A stretch of 64,000 bases of DNA from the NCBI GenBank assembly GCA_964384945.1, contig CAYLMK010000013.1, positions 1 through 64,000 of the forward strand, read 5' to 3'. Within the stretch, counting starts at the first letter, position 1. Each line of letters opens with the position of its first letter. Positions 18,331 through 26,694 of the stretch are shown one piece after another. This DNA is from S015-6 sp964384945 (GTDB lineage: Bacteria > Desulfobacterota > DSWW01). A program made the position numbers and the translations under genes. Under the pieces are notes generated by a model. That model was not told the DNA's origin, made no database searches, and saw only the letters and a list, made by a program, of their open reading frames with translations.

Positions 18331-18552
18331 ATGCTGACCCGGCTGGAAAGTGCCCGGAAGGGGATCCTGACCGATCCGATGAAACGGGTGGCCGAACAGG
18401 AGCGGGTGGACCCGGAGAGCCTTCGAAGAGGGATCGCGAAGGGGAAGATCATCCCCCTCGGCGACTCGCGGCGTGAAAGCGTCCCACCAGAAGGAGAAAC
18501 CCGTATGAACCACCGGCTCATCCCCCCTGTTGGCTTCCGGACCGATTCCTGA
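18331..18552 (+). CDS. Orphan ThiC N-terminal (ThiC-associated) fragment
   Basis: This 73-aa frame has an excellent ribosome site (GAGGAGG, 6 bases before ATG). Its sequence (MLTRLESARKGILTDPMKRV, then VDPESLRRGIAKGKIIP) closely resembles the first 50 residues of ThiC, the radical enzyme making the thiamine pyrimidine. After that the match fades and a stop follows at residue 74, whereas ThiC is about 430 aa. The catalytic barrel and the C-terminal CxxCxxxxC cluster are absent. No TPP riboswitch (no CTGAGA element) precedes it. It is either a decayed thiC or a small free-standing domain kept for another purpose; the intact ribosome site and open frame leave the second possibility open. Confidence 0.6.
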   Translation: MLTRLESARKGILTDPMKRVAEQERVDPESLRRGIAKGKIIPLGDSRRESVPPEGETRMNHRLIPPVGFRTDS

Positions 18553-18647
18553 CCCCTGAGGGCGCCTCCTCCTCGACCGTATCGGTGCGGCTGCTCCTGC
18601 GGTTCCGCCCGGCAGCCACCCCCTCAAAAAAAAGAGTAAAAAAATGC

Positions 18648-18676
18648 TTGACAGCCCGACCCGGGATCTCTATATT
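18648..18676 (+). promoter_or_regulatory. Strong sigma-70-type promoter
   Basis: A perfect TTGACA (18648-18653) with exactly 17 bases to TATATT (18671-18676), in an AT-rich stretch. It points at the 101-aa gene at 18834 and is overlapped downstream by a palindromic operator-like site. Confidence 0.75.
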
Positions 18677-18682
18677 GAGCAA

Positions 18683-18707
18683 AATGAATACTGATTCATT
18701 ATTCATT
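18683..18707. promoter_or_regulatory. Palindromic operator-like site (AATGAAT-4-ATTCATT plus a third half-site)
   Basis: Perfect 7-bp arms AATGAAT (18683-18689) and ATTCATT (18694-18700) are separated by four bases. A further direct copy of ATTCATT follows immediately (18701-18707). The site begins 7 bases after the -10 box, at the expected transcription start, an ideal place for repression. The pattern resembles operators of TetR-family regulators of fatty-acid genes, but no regulator gene is adjacent. Confidence 0.6.
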
Positions 18708-18833
18708 TTCTCGATCTTATATGAAAATCAGCCGGTTATTTAGAAAATAAAACAATCGCCGTACGAATTGTTGCGTTTTAAACCCAAAGGAGCAAGGGTT
18801 CCGGAAGCGGAACGCCAAGAAGGAGTTGTGATC

Positions 18834-19139
18834 ATGCACACGTCTCTGCCGCTCGTCAATCCTCTCGCAGGGATACACGCCGGTACGGACACCGAGGCCT
18901 CACCGATCCTGATCGAGCTGACCAAGAAGACCCATTTCTGCCGCTTTCTCGAAAAGGAAATCGCCACGGCAAGGACGGAGGCGGAGAAGGAGGCGGTTCA
19001 GACGATTCTGCTCAAGACCAAGATCGAGATTCGCGCAATCGAGGAGAAGTGGAAGAGAACCCAGATGGCACTCCATCGGGCAAGCCGCTCCGCCTCGAGC
19101 CAGTCAGCCGATGCCTGCCCCGCCCATCGAATGCATTGA
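18834..19139 (+). CDS. Small helical protein of unknown function
   Basis: The protein has 101 residues. After a short polar N terminus, residues about 25-80 form one or two charged amphipathic helices (FCRFLEKEIATARTEAEKEA, then LKTKIEIRAIEEKWKRTQ), suggesting a coiled-coil. The tail is Ser/Ala-rich. AAGGAG lies 8 bases before the ATG at 18834. The gene has its own strong promoter and palindromic operator, which is much control for such a small product. I recognise no family. Confidence 0.6.
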   Translation: MHTSLPLVNPLAGIHAGTDTEASPILIELTKKTHFCRFLEKEIATARTEAEKEAVQTILLKTKIEIRAIEEKWKRTQMALHRASRSASSQSADACPAHRMH

Positions 19140-19281
19140 AATGCACCGAATGGAAAACGACTTCCTGGAAACGGGCCCTTTTCCCGACGAGCTTTGCGGG
19201 GGCCATTTTCGGCGTCCCTCATGCGGTCCCCCGTCTCCCCTCCGGCCGGACGCCCGATCCCGCCCGGAATCTGGAATTCTC

Positions 19282-19310
19282 TTGACATCCCGCGGGTAAA
19301 TACCAAGAAT
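19282..19310 (+). promoter_or_regulatory. Possible sigma-70 promoter for the PilZ gene
   Basis: A perfect TTGACA (19282-19287) is followed after 17 bases by AAGAAT (19305-19310), a poor -10 box with four of six matches. It lies about 54 bases before the PilZ start. Confidence 0.35.
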
Positions 19311-19363
19311 AGCCTGCAGGTGGCGTTTGCCCGTCTCGCCAAGAAAAAGCGGGATCCCTTCTC

Positions 19364-19756
19364 ATGGAAAAGCCGGACAAGAGACAGGCCACCCGGATCC
19401 CCGTACCGGTCTACATCGAGGCCTTCACCGAATCCTTTCCCGTCGGGCTTCTCCGCAACGTGAGTTCGGATGGAATGTTCATTCAGTCCACGGAGCCCAA
19501 GGAGATCGGGACGCGCATGGATCTGAGCTTCAAGCTGCCCGATTCGGACACCAAGATTCAGGTGAAGGCCGAGGTCGTCCGGGTGAGCTACCCCCTGTCC
19601 CTTTCCGAAATGGGACCGAAGCTCGAACCCGGGAAACCGGTGGCCGACAACCCGGGCATGGGACTTCGCGTTCTTTCGGCGTCCACGCAGGACCTGGCCT
19701 TGCTGAAGCGGTTCCTTCAGGGATCCGAACCCGCTGAACCCGACGAGGCAGGCTAG
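19364..19756 (+). CDS. PilZ domain protein (probable cyclic-di-GMP receptor)
   Basis: This 130-aa single-domain protein has the PilZ signature: arginines in KRQATRIPV at the N terminus (the RxxxR part) and NVSSDGMFIQ (the [DN]xSxxG part, about residue 33). GMGLRVLSASTQDLALLKRF lies near the end. It resembles the short PilZ proteins common in myxobacteria and Desulfobacterota. It would bind cyclic-di-GMP and pass the signal to an unknown partner. No cyclase is adjacent, although the EAL protein at 11520 lies in the same region. Confidence 0.85.
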   Translation: MEKPDKRQATRIPVPVYIEAFTESFPVGLLRNVSSDGMFIQSTEPKEIGTRMDLSFKLPDSDTKIQVKAEVVRVSYPLSLSEMGPKLEPGKPVADNPGMGLRVLSASTQDLALLKRFLQGSEPAEPDEAG

Positions 19757-19822
19757 CCGCTTGATCCCTTCCCCTCCGACGGTTCTCGACCCGATGAAGT
19801 GCCTCTCGAATGAGAGAAGGGT

Positions 19823-20800
19823 ATGAAGCAACCCGAAGAGGGCCACGTTCCCTCCTTTGACGGAACCCGTATCTATTACAGGGCGGAAGGGCGGGGATTT
19901 CCCCTGGTCGCCTGCAACGGTGTCCTGTGTTCGATCGGGTACTGGGTCTATTTCCGAGGCTTCTTTCGGAGCCGCTGCAGGGTGGTCGTCTGGGACTACC
20001 GCGGACACGGCGGATCCGAGCCCCCCACGCATCTGTCGCGCGTGAGCATCGGCGCTTACTGCCTGGACCTGGAGGCGGTGCTCGACAGACTGGGGGTGGA
20101 GAAGGCCGTGCTGCTCGGCCACAGCATGGGCGTGCAGGTGATCCTCGAGTTCTATCGCAGGCATCCGGAAAGGGTCGCGGGCCTCATCCCGGTCTGCGGA
20201 ACCGCCGCGCACGCCTCCCGCACATTTTACGGGATGCGATGGATGGAAAGGGTCGTTCCACCGATTCTGCGTTTCGGGGAGAGGCATGCGGACCCGGTTT
20301 CCCGGGTCCTCAAGCCTCTGTTGCGCTCATGGATCCCGGATCCGCTCGCCCGCCTGGGGGGAGCCATCCACCCGATCCTCTGCCCCCGGCAGATCATGGA
20401 GGATTATTTCCGGCACATGGCCTCCCTGGATTTCCGACTGGCCCTGCGCGCCCTGCTGGCCATGGAGGAACACGCGGCCGACGAGGTCCTGCAAACCGTC
20501 GCGGTCCCTACGCTGGTCATTGCCGGCGAGAAGGACCGCCTCACGCCCCTCCGAGTCATGGAAGAACTGTGGCGGCGCATTCCCGATGCGGAGCTGCTGG
20601 TGGTTCCCAGGGGCACCCATACCGCCCTTGTGGAAAACCCGCTTCTCATGAACCTGCGAATCGAGCTTTTCCTGCGGGACCACTTCCATGCGCAAGGCTA
20701 TCCCGCACGGCAAGCCCCGGGCGAGAACGCTCATGGCATGCCCGTGAGGGAGGCGCGAGAAGGCTCGCCTCCTCGAGCCGGTCTCCGCAAGAATCCCTGA
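19823..20800 (+). CDS. Alpha/beta hydrolase
   Basis: The 325-aa protein has the alpha/beta-hydrolase fold with nucleophile elbow LLGHSMGVQ (Ser near residue 104), oxyanion region VACNGVL, VVVWDYRGHGGS, acid in AGEKDRLTP and the His in PRGTHTALVENP. The catalytic triad is complete. The last 40 residues are a disordered-looking tail. Substrate is unknown; lipases, esterases and hydrolases of meta-cleavage products share this pattern. GAGAGAAGGG precedes the ATG. A second hydrolase follows at 21036 with its own promoter. Confidence 0.85.
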   Translation: MKQPEEGHVPSFDGTRIYYRAEGRGFPLVACNGVLCSIGYWVYFRGFFRSRCRVVVWDYRGHGGSEPPTHLSRVSIGAYCLDLEAVLDRLGVEKAVLLGHSMGVQVILEFYRRHPERVAGLIPVCGTAAHASRTFYGMRWMERVVPPILRFGERHADPVSRVLKPLLRSWIPDPLARLGGAIHPILCPRQIMEDYFRHMASLDFRLALRALLAMEEHAADEVLQTVAVPTLVIAGEKDRLTPLRVMEELWRRIPDAELLVVPRGTHTALVENPLLMNLRIELFLRDHFHAQGYPARQAPGENAHGMPVREAREGSPPRAGLRKNP

Positions 20801-20943
20801 TCTTCTGCTCCGGTACGGGGTGCCGCACGGCCGGAACCCCCAGGGATCGACCCGGGCCAAGGGAAGTTCGAGTCCTGAACGCTGCCGGACAGGAGCTCGT
20901 TCCCGATCCCGATATGGGCGGCGCTTGTTTTTTCCCTGTCCCT

Positions 20944-20996
20944 GTGTGTGGACACACGAGAGTGGGGTTGTGTCCCTGGCCGCGGCAATCTAGAAT
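20944..20996 (+). promoter_or_regulatory. Promoter with upstream palindrome for the second hydrolase gene
   Basis: TTGTGT (20968-20973), 17 bases, then TAGAAT (20991-20996) form a plausible sigma-70 promoter 40 bases before the gene at 21036. Just upstream, GTGTGTGGACACAC (20944-20957) is a perfect inverted repeat with 6-bp arms and a 2-base centre, placed where an activator could bind. Confidence 0.5.
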
Positions 20997-21035
20997 CCGG
21001 GGCCGGAACGACGACGGGGACAAAGAGGGGCGATC

Positions 21036-21947
21036 ATGGGATGGGCGGGGACGCTGCGGGATCATTTCGTAGATTGCCGAGGCCTGCTGCTGCACGCCGT
21101 CGAGTGGACGGGGCCCTCCGGCCGCACGATCCTCCTGCACCACGGATTCCTCGATCAGGCCCGGTCCTGGGACCCGGTTGCCCGGGTTCTTTCGTCGAGG
21201 TACCGGGTGATCGCCGTGGATGCGAGGGGCCACGGGGACAGCGGTTGGGTCGGGCAGGGCGGGTACTACTATTTTCAGGACTACGTATTTGACCTGGCGG
21301 ACGTGCTGGATGCCCTGGTGGAGGGCCCGGTCATTCTGGTGGGGCATTCCATGGGGGGGATGGTCTGCTCCCTCTTTTCGGGCGCCTTTCCGGATCGTGT
21401 CCGGGCCCTGGCCTCGATCGAGGGGGCGGGCCCCCCGGGCCTTCAGCCCACGGATGCGCCGGCCCTCATGAGGGAATGGATCTCGGGCGTTCGAAAGGCC
21501 CGCTCGAAGGGCGGCCGGCCCATGGCAGACTTGCAGGAGGCGGCCGAGAGGTTGATGCTGTACAACCCGCGTCTCTCCCGGGAGTTTGCCCTTCATCTGG
21601 CGGTCCAGGGGACCCGCCGGGCGGGTAACGGCTGCGGGCTCGTCTGGAAGTTCGACCCGCTCCACCGGACGCGGGGACCGCAGCCGTTTTACCTGGAGCA
21701 GGCAAAGGCATTCTGGCGAAGAGTGGCCGCGCCGGTGCTGGTCGTGCGCGGGGAGCAGAGCCCGTTCCGGTGGCAGGAGGAAGAAGATCGGGAGAACTTT
21801 TCTTCGGTCCGAAGGATCGAAATCCCGGGCGCGGGCCACATGGTGCACCACGAGCGGGCGGACCTCCTGGCCGAGGCCGTCCTGGCCTTTCTCGACAGTC
21901 TCCCGGAAGCGAACCCGAACGGCACATCTCGGATGGCCGATACGTAA
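21036..21947 (+). CDS. Alpha/beta hydrolase
   Basis: The 303-aa protein has a complete alpha/beta-hydrolase triad: nucleophile in LVGHSMGGM (about residue 108), LLHHGFLDQARSWDP (oxyanion loop), VIAVDARGHGDSG, an acidic position in VVRGEQSPF and the histidine in PGAGHMVHHERAD. The acid in the usual place reads Glu-Gln-Ser rather than Asp, as in some family members. It is unlike its neighbour at 19823 in sequence, so this is not a recent duplication. The gamma-glutamyltransferase gene follows after 19 bases and is probably co-transcribed. Confidence 0.85.
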   Translation: MGWAGTLRDHFVDCRGLLLHAVEWTGPSGRTILLHHGFLDQARSWDPVARVLSSRYRVIAVDARGHGDSGWVGQGGYYYFQDYVFDLADVLDALVEGPVILVGHSMGGMVCSLFSGAFPDRVRALASIEGAGPPGLQPTDAPALMREWISGVRKARSKGGRPMADLQEAAERLMLYNPRLSREFALHLAVQGTRRAGNGCGLVWKFDPLHRTRGPQPFYLEQAKAFWRRVAAPVLVVRGEQSPFRWQEEEDRENFSSVRRIEIPGAGHMVHHERADLLAEAVLAFLDSLPEANPNGTSRMADT

Positions 21948-21966
21948 GGGCTTGTTCGGTGAATCC

Positions 21967-23715
21967 ATGTCCATGAAGAAGCGGCGCGCCGTGCGAAAGA
22001 CAGGGACCGGCCTGCTCGTCGCCGCCGCAGCGATCCTCACCCTGGCTTGCAGCGCCGCGCAAAGAGGACCGGCGGATGCCGGCCTGGCCGCGGAACCGAA
22101 GGGGCTCGTGGTCTCCTCCCACCCGGCTGCATCCCGTGCCGGGCTGGAGGCGCTGCGAAAGGGGGGAAACGCGGTCGATGCGGCGGTCGCGACCGGCCTG
22201 GCCCTGGGGGTGGTCGACCAGGTCAACTCCGGCCTTGGGGGAGGCGGCTTCCTTCTCCTTCGCCTCTGCGACGGAAGGGTGCTTGCGATCGACGGGCGCG
22301 AGAGGGCGCCGGCCGCCTCCTCCCGGGATATGTTCGCAAGGGGAGGCAGGGCGGATCCCGCCTCGAGCCGGCTCGGGCCGCTGGCCGTGGGTGTTCCCGG
22401 GATCCTGGCTGCCTACGAGAAGGCCCTGGAGGTTGCGGGAACCATGGCCCTGGAGGAGCTGATTCAGCCCGCCGTCGCCCTTGCCGAGAAGGGGTTTGCC
22501 CTGGACGGCTCCCTTGTGTCGCGGACCGCCGAGGCTCTGGAGGCGCTCCGCCTGGACCCCGCCTCCGCCCGCATCTATTTTCGAGCGGACGGCTCCCCCT
22601 TCGCCGAAGGGGATCTTTTCCGGCAGCCAGACCTTGCGGAGACCCTTCGGAGGATTGCGGCAGAGGGGTCGGCCTATTTCTACAAGGGCGAGTTCGCGCG
22701 GCGGCTTGCCTCCTACATGGCCGAAGAGGGCGGACTCGTCTCCTTGGAGGACATGCGCGGCTACGAGGCGGTCCTGCGCGAGCCGGTCGTCGGGACCTAC
22801 CGGGGCTGCACCGTCTTCGGCATGCCTCCCCCGGGCTCGGGCGGGGTGCATGTTATCCAGATCCTGAACATGCTCGAGGCCTCGCGCGTCCTGGAGGGAA
22901 AGATGGGTTGGTGCCCGGAGACCGTCTTCTGGACCTCCCGGTTCATGTCCAGGGCCTTCGAGGATCGCGCCGCGCACCTGGGCGACGGCGACTTCCATCC
23001 GGTGCCTGTCGAACGCCTCGTGAGCAAGGAATACGCAAGGGAGATCGTTTCGGGCTTGAGGAAAGGGATGCCGGCCTGTGCCCCCGACGCAGCGCCCGGG
23101 GTCCCCGCGGCGGCCGGGCACACGGCCAGCCTTGTTGTGATCGACCGGGCGGAGAATGTGGCGGTCGTCAACCAGACGGTCAACCTGAGCTACGGGGCGA
23201 AGGTCACGTTGCCGGGGACCGGGGTCATCCTGAACAACGAGATGGATGACTTCAGCGCACAACCGGGCGCGCCGAACGCCTTCGGTCTCGTCGGGAGCGA
23301 GGCCAATTCAATCGCGCCGGGCAAGCGGCCCCTGTCGAGCATGTCCCCGACGATCGTGGTGAAGGGCTTGAGGCCGGTGCTGGCGCTGGGGGGCGCGGGC
23401 GGCCCGACCATCATCACGTCGGTCCTGCAGGTCATCGTGAATGTGCTGGACCACCGGATGGATCTCCCCTCGGCGGTGTCCTGCCCGCGCTTCCATCATC
23501 AGTTTCTTCCCGACGTGCTGGTCGTCGAGCAGGCCTTCTCTCTCGCCCGCGGACTCCGGGAAGAAGGATGGGAAGTGGAAACGGTGGTGCGGGAACACCT
23601 CGGGGTGGTGAACGCGGTCGCCTGGAGCGAGGGCGAGCGGGCCTACGTGGGCGTTTCGGATCCAAGGGCGAGGGGAAGCGTGGAGAGGGTGATGTTCGAG
23701 CAGCAGACCCCGTAA
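21967..23715 (+). CDS. ggt: Gamma-glutamyltransferase, lipoprotein form
   Basis: This 582-aa Ntn-hydrolase transfers or hydrolyses gamma-glutamyl groups such as that of glutathione. The precursor has a signal peptide ending in a lipobox (LTLAC, Cys28), so it should be anchored in the cell envelope. Typical segments are SSHPAASRAGLEALRKGGNA, VDQVNSGLGGGGFLLLR and MPPPGSGGVHVIQ. The autocleavage site lies in AGHTASLVVID, making Thr386 the likely nucleophile. KRPLSSMSPTIVV and LGGAGGPTIITSV (oxyanion glycines) follow. The usual THxS after the nucleophile is altered to TAS, a minor deviation. Length is normal for the family. Confidence 0.9.
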   Translation: MSMKKRRAVRKTGTGLLVAAAAILTLACSAAQRGPADAGLAAEPKGLVVSSHPAASRAGLEALRKGGNAVDAAVATGLALGVVDQVNSGLGGGGFLLLRLCDGRVLAIDGRERAPAASSRDMFARGGRADPASSRLGPLAVGVPGILAAYEKALEVAGTMALEELIQPAVALAEKGFALDGSLVSRTAEALEALRLDPASARIYFRADGSPFAEGDLFRQPDLAETLRRIAAEGSAYFYKGEFARRLASYMAEEGGLVSLEDMRGYEAVLREPVVGTYRGCTVFGMPPPGSGGVHVIQILNMLEASRVLEGKMGWCPETVFWTSRFMSRAFEDRAAHLGDGDFHPVPVERLVSKEYAREIVSGLRKGMPACAPDAAPGVPAAAGHTASLVVIDRAENVAVVNQTVNLSYGAKVTLPGTGVILNNEMDDFSAQPGAPNAFGLVGSEANSIAPGKRPLSSMSPTIVVKGLRPVLALGGAGGPTIITSVLQVIVNVLDHRMDLPSAVSCPRFHHQFLPDVLVVEQAFSLARGLREEGWEVETVVREHLGVVNAVAWSEGERAYVGVSDPRARGSVERVMFEQQTP

Positions 23716-23733
23716 GAATCCCTCCCTGCGGGG

Positions 23734-24324
23734 TCATCCGCGACACGAATCCCGCCCGGGAGACGGTCGGTCCCGGCCGGGCACCGCGTATCCATCGGCC
23801 TGCAGCCGACGCAGAAGGTCCCGGTTCTCCGCCAGCGCGTCCAGGAAACGGGGGCATGCGGCGAGGTCGGCCTCCCTGCGGAATACACGGGCCGCAAAGG
23901 CCATGCAGGTGGGAGAGGAACACGCCCCGCAATTGGTCCTCGGCAGGGACCGCAGGATGTCCAGCACGCTCAGGCTGGGCCGTCTGACGAAGACCGGCGT
24001 GATACTGTCTTTCCGCCGGGCCGCATCGCGGATCCTCTCGAAGTACCGGCGGCACAGCATCTCCGCTTCTTCCTTTCCTTCGACTCCCGTGATGGTGATC
24101 CGCCTCGGATAGATCCCGATGATGTGGCCCGCATCCATCAGGTCGATCACCTCCGAGCCGTGCACGTAATTGCATCCCGGCAGGCAGGCGGCAAGAAAGG
24201 GCAGCAGATCGCCGACGGACGACTCCAGTTCCATGATCACATTGAAGCCTGTCGAGGTCCGAAGGCAGTCGATGTTGACCAGACAGTAGGAATATCCCTC
24301 TCGACGCTCCATGAACGGTTCCAT
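23734..24324 (-). CDS. 4Fe-4S domain protein with an N-terminal domain of unknown function
   Basis: The 196-aa protein has two parts. Residues 1-110 form an alpha/beta domain of unknown function (CLVNIDCLRTSTGFNVIMEL, later IIGIYPRRITITGVEG). Residues about 130-170 carry an Fe-S domain, LPRTNCGACSSPTCMAFAARV with a later Cys (LAACPRFL). This CxxCxxxxC-plus-Cys pattern is that of the CO-dehydrogenase/acetyl-CoA-synthase gamma and RnfB-type 4Fe-4S domain. It is convergent with ggt and divergent from the PAS/sigma-54 regulator at 24496, so it may belong to the same physiological unit. The ATG at 24324 was chosen; one at 24312 is also possible. Confidence 0.75.
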   Translation of the reverse strand: MEPFMERREGYSYCLVNIDCLRTSTGFNVIMELESSVGDLLPFLAACLPGCNYVHGSEVIDLMDAGHIIGIYPRRITITGVEGKEEAEMLCRRYFERIRDAARRKDSITPVFVRRPSLSVLDILRSLPRTNCGACSSPTCMAFAARVFRREADLAACPRFLDALAENRDLLRRLQADGYAVPGRDRPSPGRDSCRG

Positions 24325-24444
24325 CTTCTCCGACGAATCCTCTCGCTCGCACGGGGGAAGCGCTTTTCGAAGCCGGATCCGGCTGAATGCAACCAGAAAA
24401 CAGGCGCGGGCAACCGATGTCAAGCCCGGGAGGCGCCGCGGGCG

Positions 24445-24473
24445 TTGACATCGGCCCGGAAAATCACTCATCA
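24445..24473 (+). promoter_or_regulatory. Possible promoter of the PAS/sigma-54 regulator
   Basis: A perfect TTGACA (24445-24450) lies 46 bases before the regulator start. The best -10 at 17 bases spacing (TCATCA) is poor, so only the -35 element is convincing. Confidence 0.3.
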
Positions 24474-24495
24474 TCCGGAGGCGTCGGCGATCGAG

Positions 24496-26436
24496 ATGCC
24501 CGTTGAATCGAAAAAAGAGGGTTTCGAAGAGCCGCAAGGAGATTGCGAAGCCATGGGAAGGCCGGGATCCAAGGACCGAGGCAACGCGGCCGTTACGCCT
24601 TCGAATCAGGGCCGGGGGCGGGTCCGTGAACTGGAGGCGAGGGTCGCCGAACTCGATCTTGCCATCCGGGAGTATCAGAAGGAGAACCAGTTCTTTGAAA
24701 TGCTGATTCAGAGCCTGCCCGGGATCTTCTATCTCATCGACGATCGCTTCAACGTGTACAAATGGAACAAGAACGTCGAGAGGGTCACCGGATATACGTC
24801 CGAGGAGATACCCACGAAGGACATCTTCGTGCTTTTCGAGGGGGAGAGTTTGAGGCTTGCGAGAGACGCCATCCAGAAGGCCTTTGCGACCGGCCATGGC
24901 GTCGTCGAGGCCGAACTGATCTCCCGCGAGGGGAAAAGGATCCCTCATTTCTTCACCGGTGTGACGGCGAAGATCGGGGGTGTATCCTACCTGATCGGCA
25001 TGGGGACCGACATCAGCGAGCGCAAGCGGGCGGAGGACGCGCTGCGCGAAAGCGAGGCCCTGTACCGCATCTTTGCGGAACGCATGACCGAGGGGGTGGT
25101 CCTGTGCCAGAACTCGCGGATCGTTTTCGTGAACAACACCTTTGTCTCCATGTTCGAGTACCCGGGGCCCGAAGAACTCCTCGGCAGGGACGTCATGACC
25201 CTCGTCTCCCAGGGGTTTGAGATCTATTTCCGGGAGATGGTCGAGGGGATCGAAAAGGGCGTGGATCAGGAAAGGTCCTTTCAGGCGCGGTCGGTTGCAA
25301 AGAACGGCAGGGAGATCTGGGTGGAAGGAAGGGGAAACCTCATTCAATGGAAGGGGTTGCCGACCGTTCTTCTCATGGCGAGGGACATTACGGAAGCCAA
25401 ACAGCGCGAACTGTCGATGCAGGAAGAGGCGGAGCACCTGCGGCGGGAGAACGTGAGCCTTCGCTCCTCCATGAAGGACCGCTACCGTTTTGGAAACATC
25501 CTCGGCAAGAGCCCCGCCATGCAGGAGGTCTACAGCCTGATCCTCGATGCCGCGGCCACGAGCGCCAATGTGGTCATTTACGGCGAGTCCGGCACGGGCA
25601 AGGAACTCGTGGCCCGTGCGATTCACGACATGAGCAGCCAGTCGCAGAAGGCCTTTGTCACGGTCAATTGCGCCGCCATTCCGGAGAACCTGCTGGAGAG
25701 CGAGTTTTTCGGTCACAAGAAGGGCGCCTTCACGGGGGCCTATGCCGACAAACGTGGATACCTGGATCTCGCCAACGGGGGCACGCTTTTCCTGGATGAG
25801 GTGGGGGAACTCAGCGCGAGCCTCCAGGCAAAGCTTCTGCGGGCCTTGGAGGGGGGCGGCTACTCCCCGGTGGGCAGCCATCTGACCATGACCTCCGATT
25901 TCCGTATCATCGCGGCCACCAACCGGGATCTCATGGATCTTGTGAGGAGGGGGGCGATGAGGGAGGACTTCTTCTACAGGATCCACATCATCCCCATGCA
26001 TCTTCCCCCGCTTCGGAGCCGGAAGGACGATATCCCGCTCCTGGTGGAGCATTTCCTCGCGACTTATTCGGGAGATCGGCCGCCGCCTCCGATTCCGGGC
26101 CGTCTGCTGGAGGCCCTCTTGCAGTACGACTGGCCTGGCAACGTCCGGGAACTGCGCAACGCCATCCAGCGCTATGTGGCCGTCAGACGGCTGGACATCC
26201 CGGTCGCGCCGGCGGCGCCGGCGGCGTCGCCGACCGCCGCCGGGCCGGCACTCGACGGCGCGCCGCAGGCGAGGGCGCAGAAGTCCGCCCTGAAGCGGAG
26301 CATTGAAACGCTCGAACGCGCCTCTCTCAAGGAGGCCCTCGATCGACACGGCGGCAACAAGAGCAGGGCCGCCGAGTCCCTTGGAATCTCCCGCAAGACC
26401 CTTTTCCGAAAGCTCAAGCGGTACCGAGATCTCTGA
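24496..26436 (+). CDS. Sigma-54-dependent activator with two PAS domains
   Basis: This 646-aa transcription activator starts with a short coiled-coil (about 40-65). Two PAS sensor domains follow (about 66-185, ending GMGTDISERKRAED, and 190-305, ending MARDITEAKQRE). An AAA+ domain (about 335-565) contains Walker A GESGTGKE, the sigma-54-contact loop GAFTGA, Walker B GTLFLDEVGEL and FRIIAATNRDL. A Fis-type helix-turn-helix ends the protein (NKSRAAESLGISRKTLFRKL). It lies directly upstream of a palindrome, a -24/-12 promoter and a glycyl-radical enzyme operon, so it very probably activates that operon in response to a small molecule or redox signal sensed by the PAS domains. There is no REC domain. 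Confidence 0.93.
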   Translation: MPVESKKEGFEEPQGDCEAMGRPGSKDRGNAAVTPSNQGRGRVRELEARVAELDLAIREYQKENQFFEMLIQSLPGIFYLIDDRFNVYKWNKNVERVTGYTSEEIPTKDIFVLFEGESLRLARDAIQKAFATGHGVVEAELISREGKRIPHFFTGVTAKIGGVSYLIGMGTDISERKRAEDALRESEALYRIFAERMTEGVVLCQNSRIVFVNNTFVSMFEYPGPEELLGRDVMTLVSQGFEIYFREMVEGIEKGVDQERSFQARSVAKNGREIWVEGRGNLIQWKGLPTVLLMARDITEAKQRELSMQEEAEHLRRENVSLRSSMKDRYRFGNILGKSPAMQEVYSLILDAAATSANVVIYGESGTGKELVARAIHDMSSQSQKAFVTVNCAAIPENLLESEFFGHKKGAFTGAYADKRGYLDLANGGTLFLDEVGELSASLQAKLLRALEGGGYSPVGSHLTMTSDFRIIAATNRDLMDLVRRGAMREDFFYRIHIIPMHLPPLRSRKDDIPLLVEHFLATYSGDRPPPPIPGRLLEALLQYDWPGNVRELRNAIQRYVAVRRLDIPVAPAAPAASPTAAGPALDGAPQARAQKSALKRSIETLERASLKEALDRHGGNKSRAAESLGISRKTLFRKLKRYRDL

Positions 26437-26479
26437 ACCTGCCGCACCCGTGCCCCGGCAGCCTCTCCGCCTTATTGTT

Positions 26480-26494
26480 GGGTCATGTTGACCC
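26480..26494. promoter_or_regulatory. Candidate enhancer (upstream activating sequence), GGGTCA-TGT-TGACCC
   Basis: Perfect 6-bp arms GGGTCA (26480-26485) and TGACCC (26489-26494) surround a 3-base centre. It lies about 200 bases before the sigma-54 promoter, the usual enhancer distance, and right after the activator gene. It is the best candidate binding site for that activator. Confidence 0.55.
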
Positions 26495-26694
26495 GAAACA
26501 GGCCTTTCCAGGACCTTTTTGGCCCAAGTGCCCTATTCTAAATCAACTAATTGAATTTGTTACATTATTTTCTTTCTGCGCGGTTCGAAACGGGGCCGAA
26601 TGACACACACCTCGAATCCGCAGCGATGCGGATGCGCCGCCGAGTATCATCATTTCTTCCGCAAAACCAATAGTTTTCGTTCGTTGCCCCCCTC

